This document shows, piece after piece, positions 15,329 through 23,474 of a DNA stretch of 26,885 bases. The notes beneath the pieces are model-generated. The model saw only the letters and a program-made list of their open reading frames with translations, did not search any database and was not told where the DNA came from. Both the position numbers and the translations under genes were made by a program. Source of the DNA: Nitratiruptor sp. (GTDB lineage Bacteria; Campylobacterota; Campylobacteria; Campylobacterales; Nitratiruptoraceae); contig WGAX01000059.1 in assembly GCA_015494595.1 (NCBI GenBank), positions 1 to 26,885 on the forward strand. Reading direction: 5' to 3'. Each line of letters begins with the position of its first letter. The stretch's first letter is position 1.

Positions 15329-16315
15329 ATGGGAATACGGATTGCACTCAACGGTTTTGGCAGGATTGGGCGTGCGCTAGTGCGTAATCTAACAGATGAG
15401 TTTGAGCTGGTAGCCATCAATGATATTATGGATACGAAAATGATGGCTTATCTGTTACGATTTGATTCAGTGCATGGGGCGTATGAGAAAGAGGTAGAGT
15501 ATATTGATGAAAACTGCCTTAAAATCGCTCATCAAAATGTAGCCATATCTCACCACAGCAATCCCAAAGATATAGACTTTTTGGGTGCAGATGTGGTGAT
15601 AGAGGCTACGGGAAAGTTTTTAAGCTATGAGCTCTCTGGCTCCCATCTAAAAAGTGCTAAAAAAGTAATTCTTTCAGCCCCAGCAACCGATGATACCCCC
15701 ACATTTGTTTATGGAGTCAATCACCTTACATATAAAGGCCAGAATTTTATCTCCAATGCCAGTTGCACTACCAATTGTCTGGCCCCAATTGCCAAACTTT
15801 TGGATGAGCAGTATGGCATCCAAAAAGGGCTCATGACGACAATTCACAGCTATACAATCGATCAAAACCTGCTTGATAGCGATCATAAAAGAGAGATTCG
15901 GCGCAGCAGAAGCGCAGCTATCAATATTATTCCCACCACCACAGGGGCTGCTAGAGCAATCTTTAGGGTGTTGCCAAATCTTAAAGATAAATTGGATGGT
16001 AGAAGTGTGAGGGTGCCTGTGGCTGATGTATCACTTATGGATCTTGATGTGGTGTTAGATAAGCCTTGTACCAAAGAGGAGGTGGTAGAGCTGTTTAAAG
16101 AGGCAAGCCAAAAGCAGATGGAAGGGGTGCTTTATGTTGATGAGGAGTATAGGGTTTCGCAAGATTTTCTCAACTCCTCTTACAGCTGCATTGTAGCAGC
16201 CGATTTGGTGCAGGTAGTAGGAGATAATCTGCTCAAAGTTATGTGCTGGTATGATAATGAGTGGGGGTATGCCAATAGACTTTTAGATATGGCAAAGTTT
16301 ATAACAAAGGAGTAG
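15329..16315 (+). CDS. gap: glyceraldehyde-3-phosphate dehydrogenase
   Basis: 328 residues. Interconverts glyceraldehyde-3-phosphate and 1,3-bisphosphoglycerate. Rossmann motif NGFGRIGR (8-15), Asp32 after the second strand (favours NAD), catalytic Cys146 in SNASCTTN (142-149) and His173. First gene of gap-pgk-tpiA-fabI, divergent from nadD. I recall the same set near nadD in C. jejuni (Cj1400c-Cj1405). In an organism of this phylum it probably serves gluconeogenesis as much as glycolysis. Confidence 0.97.
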   Translation: MGIRIALNGFGRIGRALVRNLTDEFELVAINDIMDTKMMAYLLRFDSVHGAYEKEVEYIDENCLKIAHQNVAISHHSNPKDIDFLGADVVIEATGKFLSYELSGSHLKSAKKVILSAPATDDTPTFVYGVNHLTYKGQNFISNASCTTNCLAPIAKLLDEQYGIQKGLMTTIHSYTIDQNLLDSDHKREIRRSRSAAINIIPTTTGAARAIFRVLPNLKDKLDGRSVRVPVADVSLMDLDVVLDKPCTKEEVVELFKEASQKQMEGVLYVDEEYRVSQDFLNSSYSCIVAADLVQVVGDNLLKVMCWYDNEWGYANRLLDMAKFITKE

Positions 16316-16316
16316 T

Positions 16317-17519
16317 ATGCATATAAAATCTATCAAGGAGTTAGAGCTTGGTGCAGGTGATAGGGTCTTTATTCGCTGCGATTTTAATGTGCCGCTAGAT
16401 GAGTATGGCAATATTACAGATGATCGAAGAATAAGAGCAGCCCTTCCTACAATTCGCTACTGCTTGGATAACGATTGTAAAGTGGTGCTTGCTAGCCACC
16501 TTGGCAGACCTAAAGGGTATGATCCAAAATACTCCCTTAAGCCTGTGGCAAAGAGACTGCATACACTATTAAAACAAGAGATTATTATGGCTCAGGATGT
16601 GGTGGGCGAAGATGCCAAAAGTAAAGCTAAAAAGCTGCAAGAGGGGGGGGTTTTACTGCTTGAAAACCTTCGCTTTGAGGCCGGAGAGACCAAAAACGAT
16701 CCCGAGTTTGCCAAAGAGCTTAGCCAATTTGGAGAGTTTTATATCAATGATGCTTTTGGCGTAAGCCACAGGGCACACGCTTCTGTAGAGGCTATTACCA
16801 GATTTTATGATAAAAATCACAAGGCTGCTGGCTTTTTACTGCTAAAAGAGATTAAATATCTCTATAAACTTTTAGAAAATCCAACAAGACCCTTTTTGGC
16901 AATTGTGGGGGGTAGTAAAGTCTCAGGAAAATTGGGAGCCCTTATTAATCTCTTGCCTAAAGTTGACAAGATGATTATTGGCGGGGGGATGGCTTTTACT
17001 TTTCTGAAGGCTTTGGGTGAAGAAGTAGGTAAAAGTTTGGTAGAGGATGAGTTGATAGATGAGGCAAAAAATATTTTGGATGAGGCCGCAAAGCTTGGGG
17101 TTAAGCTCTATTTGCCTGTTGATTTTGTGGTAGCTCCTGAGCTTAGTGAGGATGCTCCCGTAAAGTTTGTCACTTTCAAAGAGATTCCCAAAGATTGGAT
17201 GGGTTTAGATATTGGTTTAGCTTCCACTAGGCTCTTTAGAGAGGCACTTAATGATGTGCAGACAATTCTGTGGAATGGACCTATGGGGGTGTTTGAGATC
17301 GATAAGTTTGCAAGGGGCTCCATTAAGCTTGCTAACTATGTGGCAGAGAGCTATGCCACCAAAATTATTGGCGGGGGTGATACAGCAAGCCTTATTAGCA
17401 AAGCTGGTGTAGATGATGAGATGACATTTATCTCTACAGGTGGTGGAGCCAGCTTAGAGCTTTTGGAAGGTAAAGAGCTGCCAGGTATTAAAGCGTTAAT
17501 GGTAGAGGATGGGCAATGA
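16317..17519 (+). CDS. pgk: phosphoglycerate kinase
   Basis: 400 residues, full length. Motifs: RCDFNVPLD near the N-terminus, LASHLGRPKG, AIVGGSKVSGKLG, WNGPMGVFE and GGGDTASLI (nucleotide site). ATG start one base after the gap stop with AAAGGAG upstream; ends in ATGA overlap with tpiA. Exchanges phosphate between 1,3-bisphosphoglycerate and ADP. Confidence 0.98.
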   Translation: MHIKSIKELELGAGDRVFIRCDFNVPLDEYGNITDDRRIRAALPTIRYCLDNDCKVVLASHLGRPKGYDPKYSLKPVAKRLHTLLKQEIIMAQDVVGEDAKSKAKKLQEGGVLLLENLRFEAGETKNDPEFAKELSQFGEFYINDAFGVSHRAHASVEAITRFYDKNHKAAGFLLLKEIKYLYKLLENPTRPFLAIVGGSKVSGKLGALINLLPKVDKMIIGGGMAFTFLKALGEEVGKSLVEDELIDEAKNILDEAAKLGVKLYLPVDFVVAPELSEDAPVKFVTFKEIPKDWMGLDIGLASTRLFREALNDVQTILWNGPMGVFEIDKFARGSIKLANYVAESYATKIIGGGDTASLISKAGVDDEMTFISTGGGASLELLEGKELPGIKALMVEDGQ

Positions 17520-18205
17520 TTTTGGTAGCCAATTTTAAGATGAACCATACAAGAGCCAGTACTAGAGCCTATATCAATAAATTAAACGAAATAGAGTTAG
17601 CACCTAATATGCGCCTTTTCCTCTTTCCTCCTGCAACTGCGCTAGATAAATATGAGAGTATAGCCACTATTGGGGCGCAAAACGCTTATGCTGCTAAGAG
17701 TGGCTCTTACACAGGAGAGATTGGGCTTGAGCAGCTAGAGGAGTTTGGCATAGAGACGCTACTACTTGGGCATAGTGAGAGGCGCCATATATTTAATGAG
17801 ACTCAAGAGCTTATTGCCAAAAAGTTTGCCTTTTATCAGGAGCAAGGCTTTGAAATAGTTTATTGCGTTGGTGAGACATTAGAGCAAAGAGAGGCAGGTA
17901 CTACTTTTAGGAGTATAAAGCATCAGTTTGATGGAATCGATAGAGCCTATGAAAAGCTTATTGTTGCCTATGAGCCTGTATGGGCGATAGGTACAGGCAA
18001 GAGTGCAAAAGCAGAAGATATTGAGGAGGTTTTGGAGTTTGTAAGCCAAATCACTCCTGCACCACTGCTATATGGTGGAAGTGTAAAAAGAGGCAATATC
18101 GCCGAGATCCTCTCCATTGCCAAATGTGATGGGGTGCTTATTGGCAGTGCTAGCTGGAATGTAGAGCAGTTTATAACTATGATAGAGATTGCAAAGGAGA
18201 TGTAA
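17516..18205 (+). CDS. tpiA: triosephosphate isomerase
   Basis: 229 residues, somewhat shorter than the usual 250, as is common in Campylobacterota. Catalytic residues are present: Lys8 in NFKMN (6-10), His86 in LGHSERR and Glu153 in AYEPVWAIGTGK; phosphate-binding LLYGGSV toward the end. Coupled to pgk (ATGA) and to fabI (TAATG). Confidence 0.97.
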   Translation: MILVANFKMNHTRASTRAYINKLNEIELAPNMRLFLFPPATALDKYESIATIGAQNAYAAKSGSYTGEIGLEQLEEFGIETLLLGHSERRHIFNETQELIAKKFAFYQEQGFEIVYCVGETLEQREAGTTFRSIKHQFDGIDRAYEKLIVAYEPVWAIGTGKSAKAEDIEEVLEFVSQITPAPLLYGGSVKRGNIAEILSIAKCDGVLIGSASWNVEQFITMIEIAKEM

Positions 18206-19029
18206 TGGGACTAATGGAGGGTAAAAAAGGATTAATTGTAGGTGTGGCAAACAATAAATCGATTGCCTATGGGATTGCAAAGGCGTGTCACAGAGAAGGG
18301 GCAGAGCTTGCTTTTACCTATCTGAATGATGCCATTAAAAAAAGGGTTGAGCCAATTGCCAAGGAGTTTGGCAGCGAGAAGATTTATAAATTGGATGTGG
18401 CACAGAAAGAGGAGTTTACTGCTTTAAAAGAGGCGTTAGAAAAGGATTTTGGCAAGCTTGACTTTTTAGTACACTCAGTAGCCTTTGCTCCAAGAGAGGC
18501 TTTAGACGGCAGATTTGTTAACACCTCAAAAGAGGCTTTTGAGATTGCAATGAATATCTCAGTCTATTCATTGATTGAGCTGGTAAGAGAGCTTTTACCT
18601 CTTATGAGTGAGGGTGCAAGTGTTGTAACACTTAGCTATCTTGGCTCAGTGCGCTATATTCCCCACTATAATGTTATGGGAGTGGCAAAAGCAGCGCTTG
18701 AGGCAAGTGTGCGCTATTTGGCTGCAGATTTGGGGCCGCAAAATATTAGAGTTAATGCAATCAGCGCTGGACCTATTAAAACATTGGCAGCTAGCGGTAT
18801 AGGCGATTTTCGCACTATTCTTAAATGGAATGAGTTAAACTCGCCCTTAAGAAAAAATGTTACTATTGATGAGGTGGGTAATAGTGCAATGTATCTGCTT
18901 AGCGATTTGGCTAGCGGTGTAACAGGAGAGGTGCACTATGTAGATGCAGGATACCATATTATGGGACTTGCAGAGGTTGAAGAGGTAGATGGCAAGACGG
19001 TTTTAGTATGGGATAGGGAGAAAAATTAA
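18205..19029 (+). CDS. fabI: enoyl-[acyl-carrier-protein] reductase FabI
   Basis: 274 residues. Performs the last reduction of each fatty-acid elongation cycle with NADH. Short-chain-dehydrogenase fold with FabI features: GVANNKSIAYGIA (13-25), SVAFAP (91-96), Tyr145, and catalytic Tyr155/Lys162 in YNVMGVAK, then SAGPIKTLAASGI. ATG overlaps the tpiA stop; AAAGGAG precedes it. Last gene of the gap operon; no strong hairpin follows before the porin promoter. Confidence 0.97.
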   Translation: MGLMEGKKGLIVGVANNKSIAYGIAKACHREGAELAFTYLNDAIKKRVEPIAKEFGSEKIYKLDVAQKEEFTALKEALEKDFGKLDFLVHSVAFAPREALDGRFVNTSKEAFEIAMNISVYSLIELVRELLPLMSEGASVVTLSYLGSVRYIPHYNVMGVAKAALEASVRYLAADLGPQNIRVNAISAGPIKTLAASGIGDFRTILKWNELNSPLRKNVTIDEVGNSAMYLLSDLASGVTGEVHYVDAGYHIMGLAEVEEVDGKTVLVWDREKN

Positions 19030-19063
19030 ATAGTCAAAAAATAACAAAAATTTAAGGAAAGTG

Positions 19064-19072
19064 TGCTATAAT
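19064..19072 (+). promoter_or_regulatory. strong extended -10 promoter of the porin gene
   Basis: TGCTATAAT is a perfect extended -10 (TG-n-TATAAT). It is preceded by about 40 bp of A/T-rich, A-tract sequence (19021-19060) that could act as an UP-like element. Expected transcription start about 19079, leader about 33 nt. Confidence 0.75.
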
Positions 19073-19111
19073 TTTCGTTGTAAAGTTATTCTTACGATAA
19101 AGGAGTAGGTG

Positions 19112-20365
19112 ATGAAACTGGCAAAATTAAGTCTTGCTGCGATTATAGCGCTTGGAGTAAGTGCATTCGCAGATGTAGAAAATGTGAAATTTAGCGGAAA
19201 TGCAAAACTATTCTATGGAACAAGTGATCAAGATCCAAATGATCTTTTTGATAAAAAAAGCTCATATGGTCAAGCAGCAGCTACAATTGCTGTAAGTGCA
19301 GATTTGGCAAATGGTGTATCTGGTAAAATCAGTGCAATTGGTCTTTCAACTCTAGGTCTTGAAAACAACCTTGTATCTGATGTATGGGCAGGTGCAACTG
19401 ATAGAAATGGTAACTTTGTAGGTACAGATGCTCAGTGGTGGGTCAATGAGGCTTGGTTGGCAGGAAAACTTGGTAATACTACTATTAAAGTTGGTCGTCA
19501 AGAGCTTGATACTCCACTAGCATTTAGCGAAAAATGGAATATTGCTGCAAACAGTTTTGACGCAGCTGTAATTCTTAACAACGATCTTCCAGATACCACT
19601 TTGGTAGCTGCATGGGTTGGTAGAGGTAATGGTGCTCCTGATGGTCGTGTAGTATATGGTATCTCTAATGGTACAGATCCTTTTGAAACATATGGAAGTG
19701 CAATTGTTAGTGCTTATAATTTAGATGCTAGCAAAGTAGATGGTGGTGCATATGCAGTTGCTGCTATTACAAAACTTATCCCTATGACTACTGCACAAGT
19801 ATGGTTTTACGATGTAGCTGATATTGCAAATGCTTGGTGGGTGCAAGCAGATGTAAATTTTGAAGATGCAATGCCAGGTTTGGTTGCGGGATTGCAGTAT
19901 GCATATATTGATCCTCAAGGACAAATTGATAATCTTGATGAGTCAAGTGCTTGGGCTGTAAAACTTGGATATAATCTTGATGGATTGAAACTAGCTGCAG
20001 CATACTCATCTACTGATGAAGATGGAGTAGTACCTATTGCAAACACTGCAACAGGTTTGAGAGGCTCTCAATCTAAACTCTATACAGAAGTTTGGTGGAA
20101 CTATGGCTATGTAGGTGCTCCTGATACTGATGCTTGGATGATCAGTGCAGGATACAATATGGAAGGTGTTGCAGATCTTTTTGCTCAATATACAAGCACA
20201 ACTAATGATACAACAAATGTTGATATGAGTGAATTTACTGTAACTGCTGGTAAATCTTTTGGTAATTTCAATGCAACACTTGCATATATCTACACTGATG
20301 CCGATGATCAAAATGGTGGAGATGGGTACAATACTGTTCAACTCTATCTAACTTACAACTTCTAA
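19112..20365 (+). CDS. outer-membrane porin, OprD-like
   Basis: 417 residues; ATG 19112 is preferred to GTG 19109 because AAAGGAG (19099-19105) then has proper spacing. Cleavable signal peptide (MKLAKLSLAAIIALGVSAFA, residues 1-20), then alternating beta-strand pattern rich in Gly, Asn, Asp and Trp, the IKVGRQELDTPL segment typical of OprD-like porins, and a C-terminal strand ending in Phe (VQLYLTYNF), the BAM recognition signal. Codon use is more uniform than in neighbours, suggesting high expression, in agreement with its own promoter and terminator. Substrate unknown. It is likely a major surface protein. Confidence 0.88.
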   Translation: MKLAKLSLAAIIALGVSAFADVENVKFSGNAKLFYGTSDQDPNDLFDKKSSYGQAAATIAVSADLANGVSGKISAIGLSTLGLENNLVSDVWAGATDRNGNFVGTDAQWWVNEAWLAGKLGNTTIKVGRQELDTPLAFSEKWNIAANSFDAAVILNNDLPDTTLVAAWVGRGNGAPDGRVVYGISNGTDPFETYGSAIVSAYNLDASKVDGGAYAVAAITKLIPMTTAQVWFYDVADIANAWWVQADVNFEDAMPGLVAGLQYAYIDPQGQIDNLDESSAWAVKLGYNLDGLKLAAAYSSTDEDGVVPIANTATGLRGSQSKLYTEVWWNYGYVGAPDTDAWMISAGYNMEGVADLFAQYTSTTNDTTNVDMSEFTVTAGKSFGNFNATLAYIYTDADDQNGGDGYNTVQLYLTYNF

Positions 20366-20382
20366 CTATTTTTCAACTTCAC

Positions 20383-20419
20383 TATTCGGGCTCTTGCCCG
20401 AATATTATCTTCTTTTAAA
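20383..20419 (+). terminator. intrinsic terminator of the porin gene
   Basis: TATTCGGGC (20383-20391), loop TCTT, GCCCGAATA (20396-20404), a perfect 9-bp GC-rich stem followed by TTATCTTCTTTT. It lies 18 bp after the porin stop. Confidence 0.88.
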
Positions 20420-20430
20420 CTTCTTTGTAC

Positions 20431-20436
20431 TACAAT
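20431..20436 (+). promoter_or_regulatory. -10 box for the KPDGTW-repeat gene
   Basis: TACAAT, 28 bp before the start at 20465, directly after the porin terminator. Expected transcription start about 20443. Confidence 0.5.
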
Positions 20437-20464
20437 CTTTGCATTGCCTCATAAAGGATTTATA

Positions 20465-21019
20465 ATGAGAAAAATTATTGTAGCTCTCTTTGTTGCAACT
20501 CTACTGTTGGCAGGAGAGTATATTACATTGGAAAATGGAAAAGTGATTGAGCTTAAACCTGATGGTACTTGGCAAGAGGTAAAAGTAGTGAAAAAAGGGG
20601 GTGAGACGATTGCCATTAAACCCGATGGCACATGGGAGAAGGTAGAAGCTACCAAAGTAGAGGCTGCTAACAGTTTAGAGAGAGCAGTAGATAAAAAGTA
20701 TAAAGATGAGCCTCTTGTAAAAATGCTGTTTGGCAGATGGGAGGGGGATGGCATCTCTTACGCCTTTACCAAAGATAGAGCGGTTTTTAAGAAGAAAGTT
20801 GGTCATAGTAGTAAGGTGATAGAGGGTAAGTGGATTGTTGAAAAGTTAGATCCTAAGAGGAAGATTATAAAAATTAATATCGGTGAGGGTGCACGGCTTG
20901 GGTTTTTAACTTTTGGAGGTGTTATTCGAAAGCTTAAAATTAAAGATGATAATACAATCGTTGATATAACTGATGAGTTGGAAGAGGGAAAAAGCTATAC
21001 TCTTAAACGCTTACGATGA
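20465..21019 (+). CDS. secreted protein with two KPDGTW repeats, unknown function
   Basis: 184 residues from ATG 20465 (AAAGGAT upstream); an in-frame ATG at 20444 would sit at the predicted transcription start and spoil the signal peptide. Signal sequence 1-16, then two copies of a roughly 20-residue unit: VIELKPDGTWQEVKV and TIAIKPDGTWEKVEA. The rest (about 75-184) is a beta-rich, lipocalin-like stretch beginning LFGRWEGDGISYAF, with GKWIVEK and KSYTLKRL. Similar KDDGTW units occur in DUF3157-like proteins; I do not know a function. ATGA coupling to the permease suggests a shared role at the envelope. Confidence 0.7.
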   Translation: MRKIIVALFVATLLLAGEYITLENGKVIELKPDGTWQEVKVVKKGGETIAIKPDGTWEKVEATKVEAANSLERAVDKKYKDEPLVKMLFGRWEGDGISYAFTKDRAVFKKKVGHSSKVIEGKWIVEKLDPKRKIIKINIGEGARLGFLTFGGVIRKLKIKDDNTIVDITDELEEGKSYTLKRLR

Positions 21020-21972
21020 AAAAGCAGATTTTACATAAACTCTTCTATCTTATCTGGATGTTAGCGCTTATTTCTATAATCTCCTTTTTTGCAATACATC
21101 TAGCGCCAAACTCTTTTTTGAGTGCAGGAGAGCTCAATCCTAATATTACCAAAGAGTCTTTAGAGCATCTCAAAGAGATCTATGGGCTCAATAAACCTCT
21201 ATGGCAGCAGTATGTAAGCTGGATGAAGGCACTGCTGCATTTTGATTTTGGGATCTCTTTTGCCAGTGGTAAACCGGTAATTGAGGAGATTAAAGAGCGT
21301 ATAGGAGTGACGCTTGGTATTAATCTTGTTGCAATGGTTTTAATCTTTTTGATTTCCTTTTTTACAGGGATTTTGGCAGCATTAAAAGAGGGAAGCCTTT
21401 TTGATAGGATTGTAAAAAATCTCTCTCTTATCTCCTTTTCTATGCCCTCTTTTTATTTGGCTCTGCTTTTGATACTCTTCTTTGCAGTTGAGCTTGGTTG
21501 GTTTCCTATTGGAGGGCTACACTCTCTTGAGCCAAAAAGCGGTATTGCTTACTATTTCGATGTTACTTGGCATCTGGTATTGCCCATTGCGGTAGTGGTC
21601 TTTGTTGGATTTGGAAGTTTGAGCCAGTATATTCGCTCTTTGACTCTGGATATACTCAAGAGTGATTACATCTTTTTTGCTAAAGCTAGAGGCATTGAGC
21701 AAAAGGAGCTTATTTTCTACTACATTATTCCAAATCTTAAACCCCCTATTATTACGATATTAGGACTCTCTTTGCCGGGTATTATTGGAGGAAGCGTTAT
21801 TTTGGAGTCTATTTTTGGGATTAACGGGATGGGACTGCTTTTTTATCAGGCTGCGATGGCAAGAGACTATCCGGTAATTTTGGGCATTTTAATTATTACT
21901 GCATTTTTGACGCTGTTAGGCAATATATTGGCCGATTTGGCTCTTATGAAGCTCAACCCCTTTGCGAGGTGA
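21016..21972 (+). CDS. ABC transporter permease, DppB/OppB type
   Basis: 318 residues. N-terminal helix (11-30), a periplasmic segment with LKEIYGLNKPLWQQYVSWM (the family's N-terminal signature), five further helices and the EAA loop KARGIEQKELIFYYIIPN for contact with the ATPase. Family members move peptides, nickel or other small solutes. No partner permease, ATPase or binding protein is adjacent: the next gene is nusA on the other strand, 2 bp beyond the stop. It is therefore a lone subunit here, perhaps working with components elsewhere. Confidence 0.88.
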   Translation: MKKQILHKLFYLIWMLALISIISFFAIHLAPNSFLSAGELNPNITKESLEHLKEIYGLNKPLWQQYVSWMKALLHFDFGISFASGKPVIEEIKERIGVTLGINLVAMVLIFLISFFTGILAALKEGSLFDRIVKNLSLISFSMPSFYLALLLILFFAVELGWFPIGGLHSLEPKSGIAYYFDVTWHLVLPIAVVVFVGFGSLSQYIRSLTLDILKSDYIFFAKARGIEQKELIFYYIIPNLKPPIITILGLSLPGIIGGSVILESIFGINGMGLLFYQAAMARDYPVILGILIITAFLTLLGNILADLALMKLNPFAR

Positions 21973-21974
21973 GC

Positions 21975-23072
21975 TTAATCTTTAAAAAGATCATGCAATG
22001 TTATAGCAGGTTTTTGCTGCTCATCTTCTACTACAGAGCCTTTTTCTATCAGCTCAATTTCAAAACCCGTGAGCATACTAGCTAATCTAATATTGATGCC
22101 GTTTTTGCCAATAGCTTTGGATTTTTGATCTGCTGGCAGTGTAACAATAGCCTTTTCACCCTCAATTTTGACTGAAGTGATAATTGCAGGGCTAAGGCTT
22201 CTTGCCACAAAAATCTCAGGAATTGGCGAGTACTCTATACAATCGATACTCTCACCTCTTAGCTCTTTGCTTACAGCATTAATCCGTACTCCTTTCACAC
22301 CAACGCACGCTCCTACGGGATCAATTTTTGGACTATGGGATGTAACGGCCACTTTGGCTCTTTCTCCCGGAATTCTGGCTACTTTTTCTATAGTAATAAG
22401 CTCATCTTTGATTTCAGGCACTTCAAGCTTTAAAAGCTCTTCCAAAAATTTAGGTGTAGTGCGCGAAAGCTCCAAGTAGATACCGTAGCTTCTATCTACA
22501 ATGACTCTTTTTAAAATTGCCTTGAGTACATCACCCGGCTTAAAAAACTCCCCCTTAATACGAAATTTTCTTGGTAAAACTCCTTTGACTTCATCAATCT
22601 CTACCCATGTATTCTCTTCCTCGTCAACTCTGGTTACAGTACCGCTGATAATGGTGCCAACTCTTTGCTTATATTTTTGAAAGAGCTGCTCTTCAATAAG
22701 GCGTTGAATATGGTATTCAATCTCATTATGTAGCCGCATAGCAGCAGTTCTACCAAGCTTTTCAAACTCCACTTTATAGCGTAGCTCATCACCCACTTCC
22801 ACATTTGGATCGATCTCTTTTGCTTCGCTTAAAGTAATATAGCGATTGGGATCCTCTTTTGCCCTCTCGTCGCTATCTTCTACTACGAGTACCTTTTGAT
22901 AGACATTGATTCTTTTAGACTTCTCATCGAGCTCTGCTTCAAACTCTAAATCTTCGCCCAATACTCTTTTTGCGGTATTGACAAAGGCTTTTTTAATAGC
23001 TTCAGTTACTTTTTCAACGCTTAGACCCTTTTCGTGGGCAATAGAGTCTATTATATCTGCTATTTTTTCCAT
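21975..23072 (-). CDS. nusA: transcription elongation factor NusA
   Basis: 365 residues, the length expected without the C-terminal acidic repeats. N-terminal RNA-polymerase-binding domain (1-125), S1 domain (TIISGTVTRVDEEENTWVEI), KH1 and KH2 with DPVGACVGVKGVRI and KAIGKNGINIRLAS. Modulates pausing, termination and antitermination. ATG with AAAGGT upstream on the minus strand. It stands alone, without infB, as is usual in this phylum. Confidence 0.97.
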   Translation of the reverse strand: MEKIADIIDSIAHEKGLSVEKVTEAIKKAFVNTAKRVLGEDLEFEAELDEKSKRINVYQKVLVVEDSDERAKEDPNRYITLSEAKEIDPNVEVGDELRYKVEFEKLGRTAAMRLHNEIEYHIQRLIEEQLFQKYKQRVGTIISGTVTRVDEEENTWVEIDEVKGVLPRKFRIKGEFFKPGDVLKAILKRVIVDRSYGIYLELSRTTPKFLEELLKLEVPEIKDELITIEKVARIPGERAKVAVTSHSPKIDPVGACVGVKGVRINAVSKELRGESIDCIEYSPIPEIFVARSLSPAIITSVKIEGEKAIVTLPADQKSKAIGKNGINIRLASMLTGFEIELIEKGSVVEDEQQKPAITLHDLFKD

Positions 23073-23121
23073 ATACTATTACCTTTTGTGATTTTTTAAT
23101 TGGGGGATTTGCAGTTGCCTA

Positions 23122-23127
23122 ATTTTA
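23122..23127 (-). promoter_or_regulatory. candidate -10 box for nusA
   Basis: TAAAAT on the minus strand (complement of 23122-23127), about 50 bp before the nusA start, in the 147-bp divergent gap. The stretch 23095-23115 is relatively GC-rich and could be the untranslated leader. Confidence 0.4.
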
Positions 23128-23134
23128 CAAAAAC

Positions 23135-23153
23135 TAATCTTTTATTAAGATTA
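23135..23153. repeat. 7-bp inverted repeat in the nusA divergent gap
   Basis: TAATCTT (23135-23141), 5-nt spacer, AAGATTA (23147-23153). It lies between the nusA -10 and the plus-strand promoter, a position suited to an operator. AT-rich, so chance is possible. Confidence 0.4.
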
Positions 23154-23181
23154 ATTTTATCTTATAGCCCTAGAGTTTTTT

Positions 23182-23190
23182 TGATATAAT
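23182..23190 (+). promoter_or_regulatory. extended -10 promoter of the HP0268-like/miaB operon
   Basis: TGATATAAT is a perfect extended -10 (TG-n-TATAAT), 30 bp before the start at 23220. It probably drives all genes to the right edge, since these are tightly packed. Confidence 0.7.
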
Positions 23191-23219
23191 TACAAATTAA
23201 AATGCTCAAAAGGGTAGTA

Positions 23220-23465
23220 ATGGAATTGAAATTGGCGCGAGAGAGTCTCAAAGCGAAACCAAAAACCATAGATTTAGAAAAAATTAAAGAGTTAGTAGAA
23301 AAAGAGGGAAACAAGATTTTCTATTTTGATAGAGAAAATTCCCACAAAGATTTGATGGAGATGGTGGATTTTTTTGAAAATGAGGGCTATAGCGTCTATT
23401 TTAGAGAGGTTAAATATGGGCTTGATGAGCACGATTATGTGTATGAAGTGCATATCTTAAAGTAG
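23220..23465 (+). CDS. HP0268-like small protein, proposed nuclease
   Basis: 81 residues. ATG 23220 is chosen because AAAAGGG (23208-23214) precedes it; ATG 23202 would be almost at the transcription start. The sequence IFYFDRENSHKDLMEMVDFF and the ending DYVYEVHILK match the pattern I remember for H. pylori HP0268 (IFYF...HKD..VDFF... and ...YELHII), an approximately 80-residue alpha/beta protein reported to nick DNA. HP0268 lies next to miaB (HP0269), as this gene does. In vivo role is not known; assignment rests on memory and context. Confidence 0.72.
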   Translation: MELKLARESLKAKPKTIDLEKIKELVEKEGNKIFYFDRENSHKDLMEMVDFFENEGYSVYFREVKYGLDEHDYVYEVHILK

Positions 23466-23474
23466 AGGGTAGGT

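Noticed and set aside
15262..15420. Upstream extension of nadD by 53 residues
   Set aside because: It runs antisense into gap, has no family similarity, and a good AAAGGAGC site sits before the ATG at 15261, where the normal NadD N-terminus begins.
19721..20341. Minus-strand open frames inside the porin gene
   Set aside because: They are shadows: low-complexity Cys/Ile-rich translations with no ribosome site, antisense to a clear porin. The uniform codon use of the porin removes stops on the other strand.
21978..21991. ATCTTT/AAAGAT palindrome as a nusA/permease terminator
   Set aside because: Spacer of only two bases, AT-rich, and inside the nusA coding end; stability would be poor.
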